The notes below the pieces were generated by a model. It worked only from the letters and a program-made list of their open reading frames with translations. It had not been told where the DNA came from and made no database searches. A program made the translations under genes and the position numbers. Shown here one piece after another: positions 42,858 through 52,808 of a DNA stretch of 64,000 nucleotides (position 1 is its first letter; every line of letters starts with the position of its first letter). The DNA comes from JBCBRD01 sp039819785 (GTDB lineage Bacteria; Pseudomonadota; Alphaproteobacteria; Rhizobiales; Hyphomicrobiaceae). The stretch spans positions 61,956-125,955 of the forward strand of contig JBCBRH010000007.1 of NCBI GenBank assembly GCA_039819785.1. Direction: 5' to 3'.

Positions 42858-44138
42858 TCAACCATGGAGGCCCAGTCCGGCAACGCCTGCCGAACAGTCT
42901 GCGAGGTTTTCGCCGGCAGGCGGCAGTCCTTCCCGTCCTTGTAGCGCTTCAAACAGCTTGTCCTGTTCGCTCTCCCTAAAGAAAAGACGCAGATACTCCC
43001 TGATTGCGGCCTCGGCAGCCTCTCGCTCCTTGTCGTCGGCGAGCAACCGTTCGATCCGCTCCCGGTCCAGCTGGAAAACACAAGCGTCATAGCCAGGTGC
43101 AAGCCCCATCATGGTGTGCTCAGAGGCAAACACCGGCTTCCCGTGCATCAGTGCTTCGACTGCCTTGATTTTCAAGCCCGTCCCATCGATCGGAGACAAC
43201 ACGGCTTTCGATTGATTGTAGAGACCTGCCAGATCCTCAACGAATCCGAGACTGGTGATGTTCGGATTCCGTTCGACAAGTGCCTGGATCTCCGGCACCC
43301 CGCAGACTTTCCCGCACAGTGCTATCGAATATCTGCTCAGCCATTTCGAATTGGCCTCCACGAAGGCTCGGAAGCCTGCGACGTTGAAAGGGTTATCTGA
43401 CCCAACAAAGGCGAGGTCGTAAGTGAAGGGGCCCGACGCCGCAGTCGGCAGCGCGACGTCGTCGGGCCGCATGTAGGACGGCACGGCAAGCACCTTGTCG
43501 TCGCCAACAAGCGTTTCTAGAACGGTGGCTTCATTCCGGGTTATTGCGATTGCATGGCGAACGGCATCGATCACCGAAAGCTCAAATCGCATTCTCAGCA
43601 TGGAGGACAGACTGGCCGCCCGCGCTTTGTTCAGCTTCCGCCGTTTCACGAACTGGAGATCATGCGTTTCGATCACCGTCTGTCCAGCTGGCAGTCGCCC
43701 GATCTGAATGGCGCCTTCAACATAGTTCACCAGCACCGTTGCGTCTGGATACAGTCGATAGAGTTTCGTCAGTTCGGGCGCTGCGCCGGGAAGCACGAAC
43801 CCGAGCACCCCCTGGCAGTTGCTAAGACCCAACATGATCGCGCGTCGTTTGATCCAGGTCATGAGTTTGAGAGCCCGCGACGGCGTCTCAAGAACGAGCC
43901 TCACCCTGGGATAGGCTTCGCGGAACTTGGCCTGGTTGGCCTCGGTCCAGGCGTCGTCCGAAGATGCCGCAGCGCCCGGTTTCAACCCGTCCTCGTAGCT
44001 GTAAAACGCGACATCGAACCCTCGCGCCACAAGCCAGTCGAGCTGCTGGCGAACCCGGACATGAGCACCGGTGCCGCCATGCATGAAACAGCCCCAATAA
44101 TAAACGATGACGGGTGAAGACTTTTGCGGGGATTTCAT
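42858..44138 (-). CDS. GT4-like glycosyltransferase
   Basis: 426 residues of the GT-B type. The start IVYYWGCFMHGGTGAHVRVR is the acceptor-domain glycine loop. ETHDLQFVKRRKLNKA follows, and the donor half has YDLAFVGSDNPFNVAGFRAF, ITSLGFVEDLAGLYNQSKAV and LSPIDGTGLKIKAVEALMHG, where Lys/Glu bind the nucleotide sugar. It is the first gene of a leftward three-gene operon with the DUF6473-like and sulfotransferase genes. Sugar specificity is unknown. Confidence 0.87.
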   Translation of the reverse strand: MKSPQKSSPVIVYYWGCFMHGGTGAHVRVRQQLDWLVARGFDVAFYSYEDGLKPGAAASSDDAWTEANQAKFREAYPRVRLVLETPSRALKLMTWIKRRAIMLGLSNCQGVLGFVLPGAAPELTKLYRLYPDATVLVNYVEGAIQIGRLPAGQTVIETHDLQFVKRRKLNKARAASLSSMLRMRFELSVIDAVRHAIAITRNEATVLETLVGDDKVLAVPSYMRPDDVALPTAASGPFTYDLAFVGSDNPFNVAGFRAFVEANSKWLSRYSIALCGKVCGVPEIQALVERNPNITSLGFVEDLAGLYNQSKAVLSPIDGTGLKIKAVEALMHGKPVFASEHTMMGLAPGYDACVFQLDRERIERLLADDKEREAAEAAIREYLRLFFRESEQDKLFEALQGREGLPPAGENLADCSAGVAGLGLHG

Positions 44139-44734
44139 GGCTGCCCCGCCTGCGAAGTTCGAGGAAACGGCACGAGCGTCGTCCGCTGCCGCGCTTCACC
44201 CATCAAACCGGTTCGACGCGACAACGGTATGCCAATCTGGCCTGCAGGTAGACCTTGAGCGGCCCGAACAATCCTGTCGTGGCGTAACGTCAGCTCCACG
44301 GCAATAGAACTCCCTGGATCGAGGTGAGGCAAGAACGACCGGCCTTCGATCTCCCACTTTTGGATACACAGACCGCCAGCTCAGCACGGTAGCACTGCGT
44401 CAACAGGAAAGAGAAGCCTCCCATTGAGCCGTGAACTCAAGGAGGACCCTCAAAGCACGCCAGCCGCACACTGGGGTAATCCGGCACCCTGCGCGTTCCT
44501 CGCACTACGATTGGACGAGAACGATGGTGGGCCTCGAACAACATACTTACCTCCAAGACTTACCCCCAAGAGCCGAATTGCCCATCGGTGATCACTTGTT
44601 GCATGAACGCCTCCTCAACGTGATCGGCCGAGCCTCGAGCAGTCGAGCATTGGCTCTGCCAAGGCTCGAAAACTGTTGCCTATGTTTAGTTGCGTATGCG
44701 TACATGGGGTTTTGATTACTGGTGAAGGCTGCCC
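44139..44734. other. 596-base divergent region without a recognised gene
   Basis: This separates the leftward GT4 operon from the very long rightward gene. A loose CGAGCCT/AGGCTCG inverted repeat (44629-44668) is the only structure I see. GAAGG precedes the ATG at 44735. Open frames here look like chance. Confidence 0.45.
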
Positions 44735-47700
44735 ATGCTTGATTTTTCACTTGTCGGGTTTTCAAACGAAACGGTTATCGGGAGCGGACTGGCTGCCCCG
44801 ATCGCTCTTGGCTTCCTGCCAGACGGGCGCATGCTGGTTCTGGAAAAAGGCGGTGAAGTCTCGATCGCCGATCCCGAGACCGGGAATAAGAGTCTTTATC
44901 TCGACATTTCAGGCATCGTGAACAGTCAGAACGAGCGCGGCCTCCTCGAGATCGCAATCCCGCCGGATTTCGATCCGACCGGTGCGACGGGCGACAACCA
45001 CATTTACCTCTTCTACACGCGGTCGGCAGGGACCGACCGAGGTGTGATCGGGCGCTTCGAGCACGTCGAAGGGGCAGGCGGGCTTTCCAGTACCGCCGAC
45101 ATCAACAGCGAAGAAATTCTCTGGACTGACACGGACGACCTTTCGTCATGTTGCCATCACGGCGGAGGTCTCGACTTCGGCCCAGACGGAAAGCTATGGC
45201 TCACGACTTCCGACAAGTTTAACACCTCGAACACCGGAGAGCGAGGCGACGGGGATGACGTCAACGTCAACGTTTCGCTCAACCTCGAAAGCACCAGCGG
45301 CAAGATCATTCGCATCAACCGCGACGGAACCATTCCGGACGGCACCGATGGCTGGCCGGCAAATCCCTACGTCGATCAGGTTGTCGACGGGCCCTACCCC
45401 GACGCGAACTCCGCTCCTTTCGGCAGCGAGTTTGTCCCGGACGCATCGATCTGGGCGTATGGACTTCGCAACGCGTTCCGCGCAGATTGGGACCTCGTCA
45501 ACGAAAAGCTGTACATCGGCGAAGTGGGGGGCAACCAGGGCCTCTCGCGCGACGATATTCATGTCGCTTCGCTTGATCAGGCCGGCGCATTCTACGGCTG
45601 GAACTTCTATGAGGGCGTTAACAACGTCCAACCGCAGAACAGCGTGGCGAACTTCATACCCGCCGACTTTCCTCAGCCTGACCAGGATCTCGCGGACCCG
45701 GCCAACGGCGATTTCTACTCCGCCCCCATCTATGACATCGCCCACTCATCGCTAACCGGTGGCTTTGTCTACCGCGGAGACCAATTCCCAGAAGAGTTTC
45801 AGGGTGTCTACTTTTTCGGCAACTATGAGAGCAACTATATCCAGTTCCTCGATCTTGATTCGACTGGTTCGTTTCTCGAGACCACGGGCACGGAAGAAAA
45901 TGGCGCTTACGCCTTCAAGCCGAGCGCCGAAATTCCAGAAGACGTGAGTAACGTCGTCTTCCTCGAGCAGGGTACGGACGGGGCGCTCTACTACATAAAC
46001 TATTCCGGTTCCGGCGGGCAGGTTCAGCGGATCGTCTACGGCGGTGGCGTCGCACCTGTCATCTCCAATACCGCACTGAGCGATGACCAGGGCGACCCCG
46101 ATGACGGCGCAGGGCCGAATTCCCCATTGACCGTCCTGTTCACGGCAACCGTCACGGACGCCGACACGGCCCTTTCGGACCTAACCTACACACTCAACTT
46201 CGGAGACGGAACGTCACCGGTCATCGGCACACCAGACACGGCGACTGGCGAGATTTCTGTCACGCACATCTACGCCGGCGAGGCGAACTACACGGCTTCA
46301 CTCTCAGTAAGCGACGGAACCCGCACAACCTTCGCGACCCCGTTTTCTATTACCGTAGGCGATCCCAACGACCCGCCGCAAATCCTGTCTGCTGAGCCCG
46401 ACGTGGCGTTCGGCGACCCGCCATTGACGGTGACGTTCACCGCGGTCGTCACCGACCCCGATGCCGACGATCCACCCGAAAGCCTGATTTTCACCTGGGA
46501 CTTTGGTGACGGCTCGCCTTTCGTTACAGGCAGCCCGGACACCAACGGGAATATCAGCGTCCAGCACACCTACACCACGGATGGATTGTTCAGCGCTTCA
46601 CTCGCGATATCCGATGGTGAAGCTCCCGATGTCAGCTCCGGAACGATTCCCATCGCCACCGGCGACGCAAGCTCGCTTCCCGTAACCGATCAGCTTGTCT
46701 TCCAGGTCGAAGCCTTCATCAAGGTCGGCGTTAATGGCTCCACGGTGACGGAGTGGCTTGATGAGTCCGGAAACGGCAATAATCTTCTCGCCTTTGGAGA
46801 TCCGCAGTACGTTCAAGATGCCACCCCGACGGGTCAGCCAGCCATCGTTTTGGATGGTAACGGTGATTTCCTGCAGCGCGTGGATGCGACGGACCCTGTC
46901 GATGGATTTTCGACCGGCAACGCCCCGCGGACGATGTTTTTCGTGGTCGACTACGAAGAGGTCACCAACAACGAATCTGCCGGACTCGTCTACGGTAAAA
47001 CCAAGGGCAACGGAGCCTTCGGCCTGACACTCGACGGCGACGAAAACGACTTTACTGTGCATGCCTGGGGCGGCGCCAATGATCGCCCGACCGATATCGA
47101 CGGCGTTATAGAGCCAACCACTGGCGAGCAACGTGGCTTTGTTTCACATGCCGTTGTTTTCGATGGAACGACATACACGCACTACGTCAACGGACAAGTC
47201 ATCGACTCGGGGGCGAGGACCTACGCGACCGTCTTGGAGCGGCTGGTCATCGGCCAGAACCTAAACGGTGGCGAAACTCCGATGAGCGTTGCTGCTGCTT
47301 ATATTTATAGTAAGGCACTCGACGCCAACGAATTTCAGGCTGTCGAGAATTATATTCAAAGCACCTTCCTGGCCGGACCGGTCTCCGACCAGCCCGACGC
47401 CATCGACGACACCTACACCGCCACGGCCGACCAACTCCTGACCGTACCGGTCTCGACCGGCCTCCTCGACAACGATGTCGATGACGACATCCTGACCGTC
47501 ACCGAGATCAATGGCCAGGCGGTCAACGACGGCGATACCGTCGCCCTGACCAACGGGCAGCTCTCCATCGGAGCGGATGGGTCCTTCACCTATGGCCCCG
47601 CAATCGGTTTCTTCGGAGCTGAGACCTTCACCTACACAGCAAGTGACGGCGCACTGACCGATACGGCGAATGTCACCATCACGGTCGAGGAACCGGTCTC

Positions 47701-50170
47701 CGATCAGCCCGACGCCATCGACGACACCTACACCGCCACGGCCGACCAGCTCCTGACCGTACCGGTCTCGACCGGCCTCCTCGACAACGATGTCGATGAC
47801 GACATCCTGACCGTCACCGAGATCAACGGCCAGGCGGTCAACGACGGCGATACCGTCGCCTTGACCAACGGGCAGCTCACCATCGGCACGGATGGTTCCT
47901 TCACTTATGCCCCCGCAATCGGCTTCTCCGGCGTGGAGGCTTTCACATACACAGCAAGTGACGGCGCACTGACCGATACGGCCAATGTTGCCATAACCAT
48001 CAACGATACCAGCGGAAACAACCCGCCAGCTGCTGGAAACTTGGTGGGAGCCTTCGAGACCGACTTCGGGATTACTGAAGACAACGGCAGCGTCTCGGGC
48101 TGGTTGAGCAGTGCGGGCACCAACCTAGATCTCACAGCGTCCGGCAACCCGCAACTTCTTCAGAATGCGACGCCAACGGGCCGAGCCGCAATATCACTGG
48201 ATGGAACGGACGACTGGCTCGATCGCGACCTGTCCCAAGACACTGGGACCAGTGTGCCGATTGGAGACGCCTCCCGTACGCTTTACTTCGTCGTCGATTA
48301 CAAAACCACTCAGAACTACGCCGGCGTCTCTTACGGGACGGGCAAGAAGAACGAGGCATTCGGTCTGGTCGTTGACGGAAATGGCGGCAACCTGACCGTT
48401 CAAGGCTGGGGCGGCGGCAACGATATTGTTTCCTCGCAGGAGGGCGTCGATGGAACGCAAACCGGCGTCGGAGAATGGCTGATTCACTCCGTCCGTTATG
48501 ACGGCACGACGGTGCGCCACTACCTGAATGATCAACTCATTTCAGAGACGGTGCGCGGCGATTACAACACCACCGCCAGCCGCTTCGTCATTGGCGAAGA
48601 AATCAACGGAAAGGGTAACGGCGAACCGATGGACGTTGCCGCTGTGCTCCTCTACGACAAGGCGTTGGACGACGCCGAGCACGCCCAGGCAATCCAGTAC
48701 TTGACTGACAAATACCTCACCGACCAATCCCCCAACACCCCCGCAACGATCGCAGGCGAGACGACGGGAACTGTCGTCGAGGATGGAGCCGGCAGTGCGA
48801 CGGCAATACTGAGCGTCACGGATCCGGACCCGGGCGAGGACGTCTTCGACACGACACCGGTGTCAGGTCCCTCGTACGGCTCATTCACGATTACATCGGC
48901 TGGGACGTGGACCTACACGCTCGACAATGCCAACGCGGCGGTCGACAATCTCGATGATGACGAACAACTGATCGACCAGATCACCGTGCAATCGGCGGAC
49001 GGCACCGCCAGCCAGACAATCGACATCACCATCAACGGCAATACCGATAGTGTCGTGGTGCCCGGCGACAACCCCGTCACGTCCGGACTGATCGCCGCCT
49101 TCGAAACCGAGGGCATCAATTCGAATGGGACGAACGTCACGGGCTGGTCTGACAGTTCAGGGGCCGGCAACGATTACAGTCTGACGGGCGTCAACGGCGA
49201 TCCATCGCTGACCACTTCGCCCACCGGCCAGTCGGCCATCTACCTCGATGGAAATGGCGATTACTTGCGCGACGTTGGGACGGCCGAGGTCCAGGGATTG
49301 CCGGAAGCAGATGCCGCCCGCACGCTCTATTTCGTGGTTGACTATAAGACTGAAGGCAAATTCACCGGCTTCGCGTACGGCGACGACAACACCAACCAAA
49401 CTTTCGGCCTCGTCGCAGAAACAGACGAGTCGCTTTCCATCGAGGGATGGGCCAGCGGCACGCGCGACAGCGGCGTCGAAGGCGTCCTGACACTTGGATG
49501 GATGGTGCAGTCCGTTGTGATGGATGGTCCCAACTACTGGCATTACATCAACACCATCGACGGAGGTCTGCAGCTCATCGACAGCGGAACTGACGGGACC
49601 TTTAACACCAACGTGAACGACGCAACCTCAGCACTCGCCATCGGCGCAAAGGTTGCGGCATCCGGAGCGCGAAGCAACACATCGGGCGAGATGGATGTCG
49701 CTGCCGCACTGATTTACGACGCGGCCCTGTCCACCGGTGCCAACGACCTCGGCGGCGATCACGCGAGTGTGTCGCAATATCTCGCCGAAAAGTATCTAGG
49801 CGCGCCCGCCGGCAACCTGCCGCCGGTTGCCGACGATGACACCGGGATTACAGACGAGGACTTTGCGCTCATTATTGACGTTCTCAACGGCGATAGCGAC
49901 CCCGATGGAACCATCGCCGGCATCACCGCAATAGACGGCCAGTCTGCCATCGTGGACACACCTGTCGCTTTGGCCAGCGGTGGTACGGCGGCACTGCTTG
50001 CAACAAACCAGATCAGCTACGATCCCAACGGCGCATTCGAAAGCCTGAATGACGGCGACACCGCAACCGACAGCTTTACCTACACAATCATCGACGATGG
50101 CGGAGGCGAAGCCACAGCGACCGTGTTCCTCACGATCAATGGCGTCACAGACGACACCGTAATACTATAG
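44735..50170 (+). CDS. giant sugar-dehydrogenase-like / PKD / LamG / cadherin-like protein
   Basis: 1811 residues. Residues 1-440 form a glucose/sorbosone-dehydrogenase-type beta-propeller (SCCHHGGGLDFGPDGKLWLT, IWAYGLRNAFRADWD, YGWNFYEG). Two PKD-like domains follow (about 440-550 and 555-645). Then come a LamG-like domain, two almost identical cadherin-like repeats (882-1091), a second LamG-like domain, a VCBS-like domain, a third LamG-like domain and a final cadherin-like domain. Each LamG-like copy has the theme RTLYFVVDYKT...HYxN. There is no signal peptide and no RTX nonapeptide. The C-terminus TDDTVIL (acidic, then hydrophobic) resembles type I secretion signals. Probably exported and bound to the exopolysaccharide; activity is unproven. 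Confidence 0.8.
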   Translation: MLDFSLVGFSNETVIGSGLAAPIALGFLPDGRMLVLEKGGEVSIADPETGNKSLYLDISGIVNSQNERGLLEIAIPPDFDPTGATGDNHIYLFYTRSAGTDRGVIGRFEHVEGAGGLSSTADINSEEILWTDTDDLSSCCHHGGGLDFGPDGKLWLTTSDKFNTSNTGERGDGDDVNVNVSLNLESTSGKIIRINRDGTIPDGTDGWPANPYVDQVVDGPYPDANSAPFGSEFVPDASIWAYGLRNAFRADWDLVNEKLYIGEVGGNQGLSRDDIHVASLDQAGAFYGWNFYEGVNNVQPQNSVANFIPADFPQPDQDLADPANGDFYSAPIYDIAHSSLTGGFVYRGDQFPEEFQGVYFFGNYESNYIQFLDLDSTGSFLETTGTEENGAYAFKPSAEIPEDVSNVVFLEQGTDGALYYINYSGSGGQVQRIVYGGGVAPVISNTALSDDQGDPDDGAGPNSPLTVLFTATVTDADTALSDLTYTLNFGDGTSPVIGTPDTATGEISVTHIYAGEANYTASLSVSDGTRTTFATPFSITVGDPNDPPQILSAEPDVAFGDPPLTVTFTAVVTDPDADDPPESLIFTWDFGDGSPFVTGSPDTNGNISVQHTYTTDGLFSASLAISDGEAPDVSSGTIPIATGDASSLPVTDQLVFQVEAFIKVGVNGSTVTEWLDESGNGNNLLAFGDPQYVQDATPTGQPAIVLDGNGDFLQRVDATDPVDGFSTGNAPRTMFFVVDYEEVTNNESAGLVYGKTKGNGAFGLTLDGDENDFTVHAWGGANDRPTDIDGVIEPTTGEQRGFVSHAVVFDGTTYTHYVNGQVIDSGARTYATVLERLVIGQNLNGGETPMSVAAAYIYSKALDANEFQAVENYIQSTFLAGPVSDQPDAIDDTYTATADQLLTVPVSTGLLDNDVDDDILTVTEINGQAVNDGDTVALTNGQLSIGADGSFTYGPAIGFFGAETFTYTASDGALTDTANVTITVEEPVSDQPDAIDDTYTATADQLLTVPVSTGLLDNDVDDDILTVTEINGQAVNDGDTVALTNGQLTIGTDGSFTYAPAIGFSGVEAFTYTASDGALTDTANVAITINDTSGNNPPAAGNLVGAFETDFGITEDNGSVSGWLSSAGTNLDLTASGNPQLLQNATPTGRAAISLDGTDDWLDRDLSQDTGTSVPIGDASRTLYFVVDYKTTQNYAGVSYGTGKKNEAFGLVVDGNGGNLTVQGWGGGNDIVSSQEGVDGTQTGVGEWLIHSVRYDGTTVRHYLNDQLISETVRGDYNTTASRFVIGEEINGKGNGEPMDVAAVLLYDKALDDAEHAQAIQYLTDKYLTDQSPNTPATIAGETTGTVVEDGAGSATAILSVTDPDPGEDVFDTTPVSGPSYGSFTITSAGTWTYTLDNANAAVDNLDDDEQLIDQITVQSADGTASQTIDITINGNTDSVVVPGDNPVTSGLIAAFETEGINSNGTNVTGWSDSSGAGNDYSLTGVNGDPSLTTSPTGQSAIYLDGNGDYLRDVGTAEVQGLPEADAARTLYFVVDYKTEGKFTGFAYGDDNTNQTFGLVAETDESLSIEGWASGTRDSGVEGVLTLGWMVQSVVMDGPNYWHYINTIDGGLQLIDSGTDGTFNTNVNDATSALAIGAKVAASGARSNTSGEMDVAAALIYDAALSTGANDLGGDHASVSQYLAEKYLGAPAGNLPPVADDDTGITDEDFALIIDVLNGDSDPDGTIAGITAIDGQSAIVDTPVALASGGTAALLATNQISYDPNGAFESLNDGDTATDSFTYTIIDDGGGEATATVFLTINGVTDDTVIL
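47378..48007 (+). repeat. tandem 315-base duplication inside the giant gene
   Basis: Two head-to-tail units of 315 bases (105 codons) start at 47378 and 47693 and differ by few bases over most of their length. Each encodes one cadherin-like domain beginning PVSDQPDAIDDTYTATADQL. The lack of divergence points to a recent duplication or ongoing conversion. Confidence 0.9.
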
Positions 50171-50242
50171 GCAGGTTGGATCCATGAGAATGCCTCGGTC
50201 CGGCCTGTTCGGTTCAACCTTTTCGCTCAGGTCCGCCAGACG

Positions 50243-51637
50243 ATGACCGATAGCAGCCATAATCATCATCAAGGTGGGCAATCCGGCAACGAACCGGAAA
50301 CGCGTTCTGTTCAGAAGCCAAAAGTCTCTGACGCCGGCAGCATCGTTGATGGCGGCCGCGAAATCGGCAAAATTGCGATTTTCAATGTCAAATACAGCCC
50401 CAACCTGGGCGACGGAATCATCGCAGAATGTTTGGAACACCAACTACAAAAGAGCTTCGCGTCGGCCCAAATCGTCTCGATTGATTTGGCTGGGCGCACG
50501 GACTGGCAACGCCCGAAGCATTCAAACTTGCGCCGAACGATGCTCTGGATCTTGCAGACGTTGCCGCAGAATTTGCGGGATGCGGCAATGCAGACCGTTT
50601 TTGGAGCGCTTGTCGACCGGAAGCTGGCCCCTTTCTATGCCGGCGAGCTGGCAGGAGCAGAGGTCGCACTCATAGGCGGTGGCCAGTTGATCCAAGATGT
50701 CGATCTCAATTTCCCATTGAAACTGACGTGTGTCGCAAGAACCTGCCGCGCGTTGCATGTTCCAATGGGCCTGGTCGCCGTTGGCGCCTCCCGGCCAGAA
50801 CCCGCAGTCGGTCGGGGGAAACAACTGCTTTCAGATCTCCTCGACGACACGCTCTTCATCGCAACCGCGCGCGACGAGGCGTCAATCGACAACCTGAAAA
50901 AGCGCGGCTGCGATTGCGTCTCGATGTGTCGAGATCCGGGGCTGCTGGCGTCCAGGAAATGGCCCGTCGCACGAAACGGGCCTCGGGATGAAAGCCGCAC
51001 CATCGGTCTGGGGATCACTCACCCCATCGTTCTCGCCCACCACGGGACAGGGCAGAGCAGACCACAGTCGCAAGAACTCACGATCACTGCCTTCGCCAGA
51101 CTTGCTCGCGCTTTGACGGACGAAGGTCGCAATCGCGTCGTGTTGTTCACAAATGGCGCCGCCGAAGACGTCGAGGCGTGTGATCGCGTTCTGGTCCGGC
51201 TGTCCGAGTTCGCATCTGGCGAGCCAGGTCTTGATCAAATTTCGAGGGCCGAACGACCGCCAGGACCCAGGGCGCTCGCAGAGCAGATCGCGGGGTTTGA
51301 CGCAGTCGTGGCCCACAGACTACACGCAAACATCGTGGCCTACTCGTACGCCCGGCCAATGATCGGGCTTCAATGGGATAAGAAACTCGACGGCTTCTTC
51401 GAAGCTGTCGGCCACGGCGACCGCCTGATGGAGCTGGCCGGAAATAACTGTGACGACATCGCTAGGCGAACCTTCCGGGCACTCGACGAACCCTTCGATT
51501 TTGGCCGTCATGCAGCCGAACTGGACCAATGTGAACGTGACATTGAAAACGTTGCGCGGTCCATCCAAGAGACATTAACCACGCCAACGAAAGAGCAACG
51601 AACAGGGCCTGCCGCGCGAGAAAAATGCAACGCCTAG
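50243..51637 (+). CDS. polysaccharide pyruvyltransferase
   Basis: 464 residues. The PS_pyruv_trans domain starts near residue 43 with IAIFNVKYSPNLGDGIIAEC, continues with EVALIGGGQLIQDVDLNFPL, GLVAVGASRPEPAVG and DPGLLASRKW, and ends with FDAVVAHRLHANIVAYSYAR and PMIGLQWDKKLDGFFE. Family members form pyruvate ketals on sugars from phosphoenolpyruvate, giving negative charge. The first 40 residues are polar and unusual. It lies 72 bases after the giant gene on the same strand and starts the next run of glycosylation genes. Confidence 0.9.
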   Translation: MTDSSHNHHQGGQSGNEPETRSVQKPKVSDAGSIVDGGREIGKIAIFNVKYSPNLGDGIIAECLEHQLQKSFASAQIVSIDLAGRTDWQRPKHSNLRRTMLWILQTLPQNLRDAAMQTVFGALVDRKLAPFYAGELAGAEVALIGGGQLIQDVDLNFPLKLTCVARTCRALHVPMGLVAVGASRPEPAVGRGKQLLSDLLDDTLFIATARDEASIDNLKKRGCDCVSMCRDPGLLASRKWPVARNGPRDESRTIGLGITHPIVLAHHGTGQSRPQSQELTITAFARLARALTDEGRNRVVLFTNGAAEDVEACDRVLVRLSEFASGEPGLDQISRAERPPGPRALAEQIAGFDAVVAHRLHANIVAYSYARPMIGLQWDKKLDGFFEAVGHGDRLMELAGNNCDDIARRTFRALDEPFDFGRHAAELDQCERDIENVARSIQETLTTPTKEQRTGPAAREKCNA

Positions 51638-51839
51638 CCTAGCGAATTTCCCGTTTGCACCCGGTCGCCGGCAAGCGCGCGAGCGGGCGCTGAAAACAAA
51701 TCGGAAATCGAATCAGAAGGTTGCCCTCACACCGAGAATTCCGGCAGTTGATCGGATGAGCGGGGCAAGTGGAAGCAAATGTGGGAACCGGAAAATGAAC
51801 GGACCTCCATGTCCGCAATGAGAAACGAACGGGTTTAGA

Positions 51840-52808
51840 ATGGACGCACGAGCTGCGATGACAACAACCGCCAACTGCGAAGACGAAGCACGGCACGAAA
51901 ACACGTCGGGTCTGGCTGTTGGCATTGCGACAGTCGGACGACCTGGGATATTGGCAGAAACACTTCGCCAACTGCGTTTACAAACCCGCCGCCCATCACG
52001 AACCTTCGTATGTGTGCCACAGGAACGCGATGCTGCAGGCATCCTCGAAGCGTTCCCGGAAGTTGAGTTGTTGCTTGGACCGCGCGGCTCCTCCAGCCAG
52101 CGCAACACAATTCTTGATGGTTTGAAGGGCTCCGACTGCAAGGGCATCATCTTTTTCGACGACGACTTTTTCCCAGCCAGAACCTACCTCGCCATGGTCG
52201 AAGCGATCTTCGAAACAGCCCCGGAGATCGTTATGATTACAGGCACGCTGATCGCAGATGGTGCTGGCGGTCCTGGCTTCGCGCCCGAGCAGGGAAGGCT
52301 GCTGCTGGATCGGGACGAACGCAACGCGGAAGAATTTGACCCCGCAGATCCGCTCGCCGGCTTGATCACGACCTTCGGCTGCTACGGCTGCAACATGGCG
52401 GTCAGGCTGGCCCCGGCTCATACAAACAATATGCGCTTTGACGAAAACCTGCCGCTCTATGGATGGTTGGAGGACATCGATTTCAGTCGCGCCATGGCGC
52501 CGTTCGGTCGCATAGTCCGCTCAAGGCAAGCGCGCGGCGTGCACCTCGGGGTTAAGATGGGCCGCACGTCGGGTGTGCGTCTCGGTTATTCTCAAATCGC
52601 AAATCCCGTCTATCTGATCCGTCGCAACAGATGCAGCCTGCGCTTTGGTGGTAAATTGATGGCCCGGAACCTGACCATGAATCTGTTGAAGAGCATCCGG
52701 CCCGAAACATACGTTGACCGCCGTGGCCGCTTGCGAGGCAACCTCATGGCTATTGGTGATGTCTTCTCGGGCAAGGTCGACCCGCAGCGAATCCTGAGGC
52801 TGTCATGA
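51840..52808 (+). CDS. family 2 glycosyltransferase
   Basis: 322 residues of the GT-A type. LAVGIATVGRPGILAETLRQ is the opening strand, GSSSQRNTILDGL the nucleotide loop, and GIIFFDDDFFPARTYLAMVE holds the DxD metal site (FDDD). WLEDIDFSRAMAPFG near residue 215 is the ED catalytic base motif. The start is ATG 51840; an internal ATG at 51858 is possible, and ribosome sites are weak for both. Its TGA overlaps the next gene's ATG (ATGA at 52805), so these two transferases are coupled. Confidence 0.88.
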   Translation: MDARAAMTTTANCEDEARHENTSGLAVGIATVGRPGILAETLRQLRLQTRRPSRTFVCVPQERDAAGILEAFPEVELLLGPRGSSSQRNTILDGLKGSDCKGIIFFDDDFFPARTYLAMVEAIFETAPEIVMITGTLIADGAGGPGFAPEQGRLLLDRDERNAEEFDPADPLAGLITTFGCYGCNMAVRLAPAHTNNMRFDENLPLYGWLEDIDFSRAMAPFGRIVRSRQARGVHLGVKMGRTSGVRLGYSQIANPVYLIRRNRCSLRFGGKLMARNLTMNLLKSIRPETYVDRRGRLRGNLMAIGDVFSGKVDPQRILRLS

